This document shows positions 62,485 through 64,000 of a stretch of DNA of 64,000 nucleotides, piece after piece. Source of the stretch: Salegentibacter maritimus (GTDB taxonomy: Bacteria; Bacteroidota; Bacteroidia; Flavobacteriales; Flavobacteriaceae); NCBI RefSeq assembly GCF_016236915.1, contig NZ_JAEHOK010000002.1, positions 248,001-312,000 of the forward strand, in the 5' to 3' direction. How positions within the stretch are numbered: the first letter of the stretch is position 1; every line of letters begins with the position of its first letter. The position numbers and the translations under genes are program-made. Under the pieces are notes generated by a model. The model searched no databases. It had not been told where the DNA came from and saw only the letters and a program-made list of their open reading frames with translations.

Positions 62485-63176
62485 TGCATGAATTCTTTCA
62501 ATTACCGGTATTTGGAGTTTTTATAAGTATAATTGCTTTTGCAGGTGGCCGTGAAATACGTAAAAAGTTTAATTATGTATTACTAAATCCGGTGTTGCTG
62601 GCCATTTTATTTATTATTTCATTCTTATTAATTTTTAAAATAGATTTTGAAGATTATAATCGGGGTGGAAAATTTATAAGTTTTTTTCTGGGACCTTCGG
62701 TTGTGGCACTAGGGGTTTTCTTTTATGAGAAATATGAAGCCGTAAAGCAAAACTTAAAGATTTTTTTATTTTCTGTACTTATTGGTGGAATAAGCGGAGT
62801 CTTAACCGTAATTGTTTTTCTCTTGCTTTTAAAAGTTCCCGATTTTATTGTTGAATCGCTCGCAGCTAAATCGGTTACCACACCTATAGCTATTGAAATA
62901 ACAAAGCTTACCGGTGGAATTCCTGAAATTACTGCCGGGATAGTAATTGCTGTGGGAATATTTGGCAATGCTTTTGGCCCTTTTATCCTGAAAAAATTAG
63001 GAATTAAAAGTAAAATTGCCATTGGCGCAGCCCTTGGTATTGCAGCTCACGGTATTGGAACCGCCCGCGCTTTTGAAGAAAGCAAATTGGCAGGAGTCTA
63101 TGGGGGACTGGCAATGTGCGTAAACGGAATTATCACGGCACTGGTAACACCGTATTTGCTTCAGTTATTCCTGTGA
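62484..63176 (+). CDS. LrgB family membrane protein
   Basis: 230 aa polytopic protein with the LrgB pattern: FFLGPSVVALGVFFYEK (about 71-87), SVTTPIAIEITKLTGGIPEITA (about 132-153) and LGIAAHGIGTARAFEES (about 186-202). Partner of the LrgA protein. The last 12 bases overlap, tail to tail, the antiporter gene on the other strand. Confidence 0.9.
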   Translation: MHEFFQLPVFGVFISIIAFAGGREIRKKFNYVLLNPVLLAILFIISFLLIFKIDFEDYNRGGKFISFFLGPSVVALGVFFYEKYEAVKQNLKIFLFSVLIGGISGVLTVIVFLLLLKVPDFIVESLAAKSVTTPIAIEITKLTGGIPEITAGIVIAVGIFGNAFGPFILKKLGIKSKIAIGAALGIAAHGIGTARAFEESKLAGVYGGLAMCVNGIITALVTPYLLQLFL

Positions 63177-64000
63177 AATTTCACCTGCCTGGTTTTCGCC
63201 TTTTTTAGTTTTTCGCTTAAAGTATGCAATAATTGAAGGTGCGGTAAGTCCGTGTAAAACCACAGAAATTAAAATAATATATGCGGTAATGGCATAGAGT
63301 TCTTCTTTATGCTCAAAACCATCAAATTCCACAAAAGCCCAGGAAAGGTAAAAAACCGAGCCTATACCTTTAATTCCCAGGAAACTTATAGCAAGTTTGT
63401 TTTTAAAGCTATCTTTAATCCCCATCATACTTAAAACACCGGCAAGTGGCCTAATTATTAATACAAAAGCAAAGGCAAAAAGAATCCCCCTCCAGTCAGT
63501 AAGGCTAAGCATGCCATTCATGATAGAGGCTCCAAAAAGAATAATCCATACAACAAGAAGTAGGCGTTCTACCTCATGAATAAAATCGTGCATTTTTGTT
63601 TTATAATCGCCACTAACTTTTTCGTAATGTCTAAGACTTAGACCGGTAAAGAAAATTGCTAAAAATCCGTAACCATGTAAAAGTTCTGTGGCACCATAGC
63701 TAAGTAAAGTGAGGGAAAGTGCCAGAAAGCCGTCAAAAGTTCTAATCCCGGTGTACTTATGAATCCTATCCAGTAAAAAACCTATAGACTTACCAATGGC
63801 AAACCCGGCTATGGTTCCAATAATAATTTTTAAAAAGAATTTGTCTAATACCCAACCTGTAAAATCGAATGCGGCCCAGCTACCTGCCTGTGCAACCAAC
63901 ACGGCCATATATGTAAAGGGAAAAGCCAGCCCATCATTTAAGCCCGCTTCGGCGGTGAGCGCAAATCTTATTTTTCCTTTATACTCTTTTTCCCGCTCAG
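63165..64000 (-). CDS. Na+(K+)/H+ antiporter, NhaP/CPA1 type, partial
   Basis: The frame is open to the window edge, so the N-terminal half is missing. The visible part begins EKEYKGKIRFALTAEAGLND, including the CPA1 motif TAEAGLND with its ion-binding Asn-Asp, followed by about seven membrane segments and FLGIKGIGSVFYLSWAF (equivalent to the GxRG region, with Lys for Arg). A short polar tail KRKTKKGENQAGEISQE ends the protein. An internal ATG at 63908 is not the true start. Confidence 0.88.
   Translation of the reverse strand, partial: EREKEYKGKIRFALTAEAGLNDGLAFPFTYMAVLVAQAGSWAAFDFTGWVLDKFFLKIIIGTIAGFAIGKSIGFLLDRIHKYTGIRTFDGFLALSLTLLSYGATELLHGYGFLAIFFTGLSLRHYEKVSGDYKTKMHDFIHEVERLLLVVWIILFGASIMNGMLSLTDWRGILFAFAFVLIIRPLAGVLSMMGIKDSFKNKLAISFLGIKGIGSVFYLSWAFVEFDGFEHKEELYAITAYIILISVVLHGLTAPSIIAYFKRKTKKGENQAGEISQE

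Overview
The window is chromosomal DNA of a member of the Bacteroidota, most likely a marine or halotolerant Flavobacteriaceae (a Salegentibacter/Gramella/Zunongwangia-like genome). Evidence: promoters of the TAnnTTTG type, no Shine-Dalgarno leaders, a SusC/SusD pair, a type IX secretion type B sorting domain, a fused SecDF, a long FtsZ tail, MraY with a Bacteroidota-type insertion, and many lipoproteins with the lipobox Cys followed by charged residues. The species is inferred, not proven.

Layout. 1-12.3 kb: the dcw cell-wall/division cluster on the plus strand (end of ftsI, murE, mraY, murD, ftsW, murG, murC, ftsQ, ftsA, ftsZ), closed by a terminator. 12.4-17.9 kb, minus strand: small membrane protein, lipoprotein pyrophosphatase, unknown lipoprotein, HerA-like ATPase, S66 LD-carboxypeptidase and PBP4-type DD-peptidase. 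18.0-24.8 kb, plus: SusC, SusD, a lipoprotein amidase and an M14 carboxypeptidase, so a SusCD pair flanked by murein-type hydrolases. 24.9-34.4 kb: queE, DUF2911, a 750-base gap with an orphan terminator and a candidate RNA gene, then gyrB, a DUF6588-like protein, mdh and secDF. 34.5-40.1 kb: an accessory block of seven plus-strand genes (GNAT, unknown, TPR lipoprotein, degenerate DUF922-like, DUF1801, TetR, HD-domain) with well-preserved operators. 40.3-44.2 kb, minus: DUF192, lgt, yidD, cysS, folE. 44.3-46.2 kb: a T9SS-exported adhesin-like protein. 46.3-53.7 kb, minus: gltD, gltB, acyl-CoA dehydrogenase. 53.8-59.5 kb, plus: anmK, a Glu/Leu dehydrogenase, exbB-exbD-tonB-like and folC. 59.6-64 kb: two identical tRNA-Val genes, a GIY-YIG protein, an FMO-like flavoprotein (minus), a creatininase-family protein with lrgA/lrgB, and a Na+/H+ antiporter cut by the window edge.

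How it fits together. The dcw genes make lipid II and the division ring; Lgt, YidD and SecDF serve envelope protein export; ExbB/ExbD/TonB-like would energise SusC-type outer-membrane import; amidase, M14, S66, DacB and AnmK are all enzymes of murein turnover or muropeptide recovery.

The most unusual signals are non-coding: (1) a family of about 100-130 bp structured palindromic repeats (five copies) whose outer stems differ in sequence but keep pairing; (2) a second short repeat (two copies) with a compensated stem, both next to terminators between convergent genes; (3) an orphan terminator upstream of gyrB with a matching promoter about 400 bases earlier; (4) paired ATACT-N4-AGTAT operators around a tetR gene; (5) palindromes at the gltBD, exbB and GNAT promoters.
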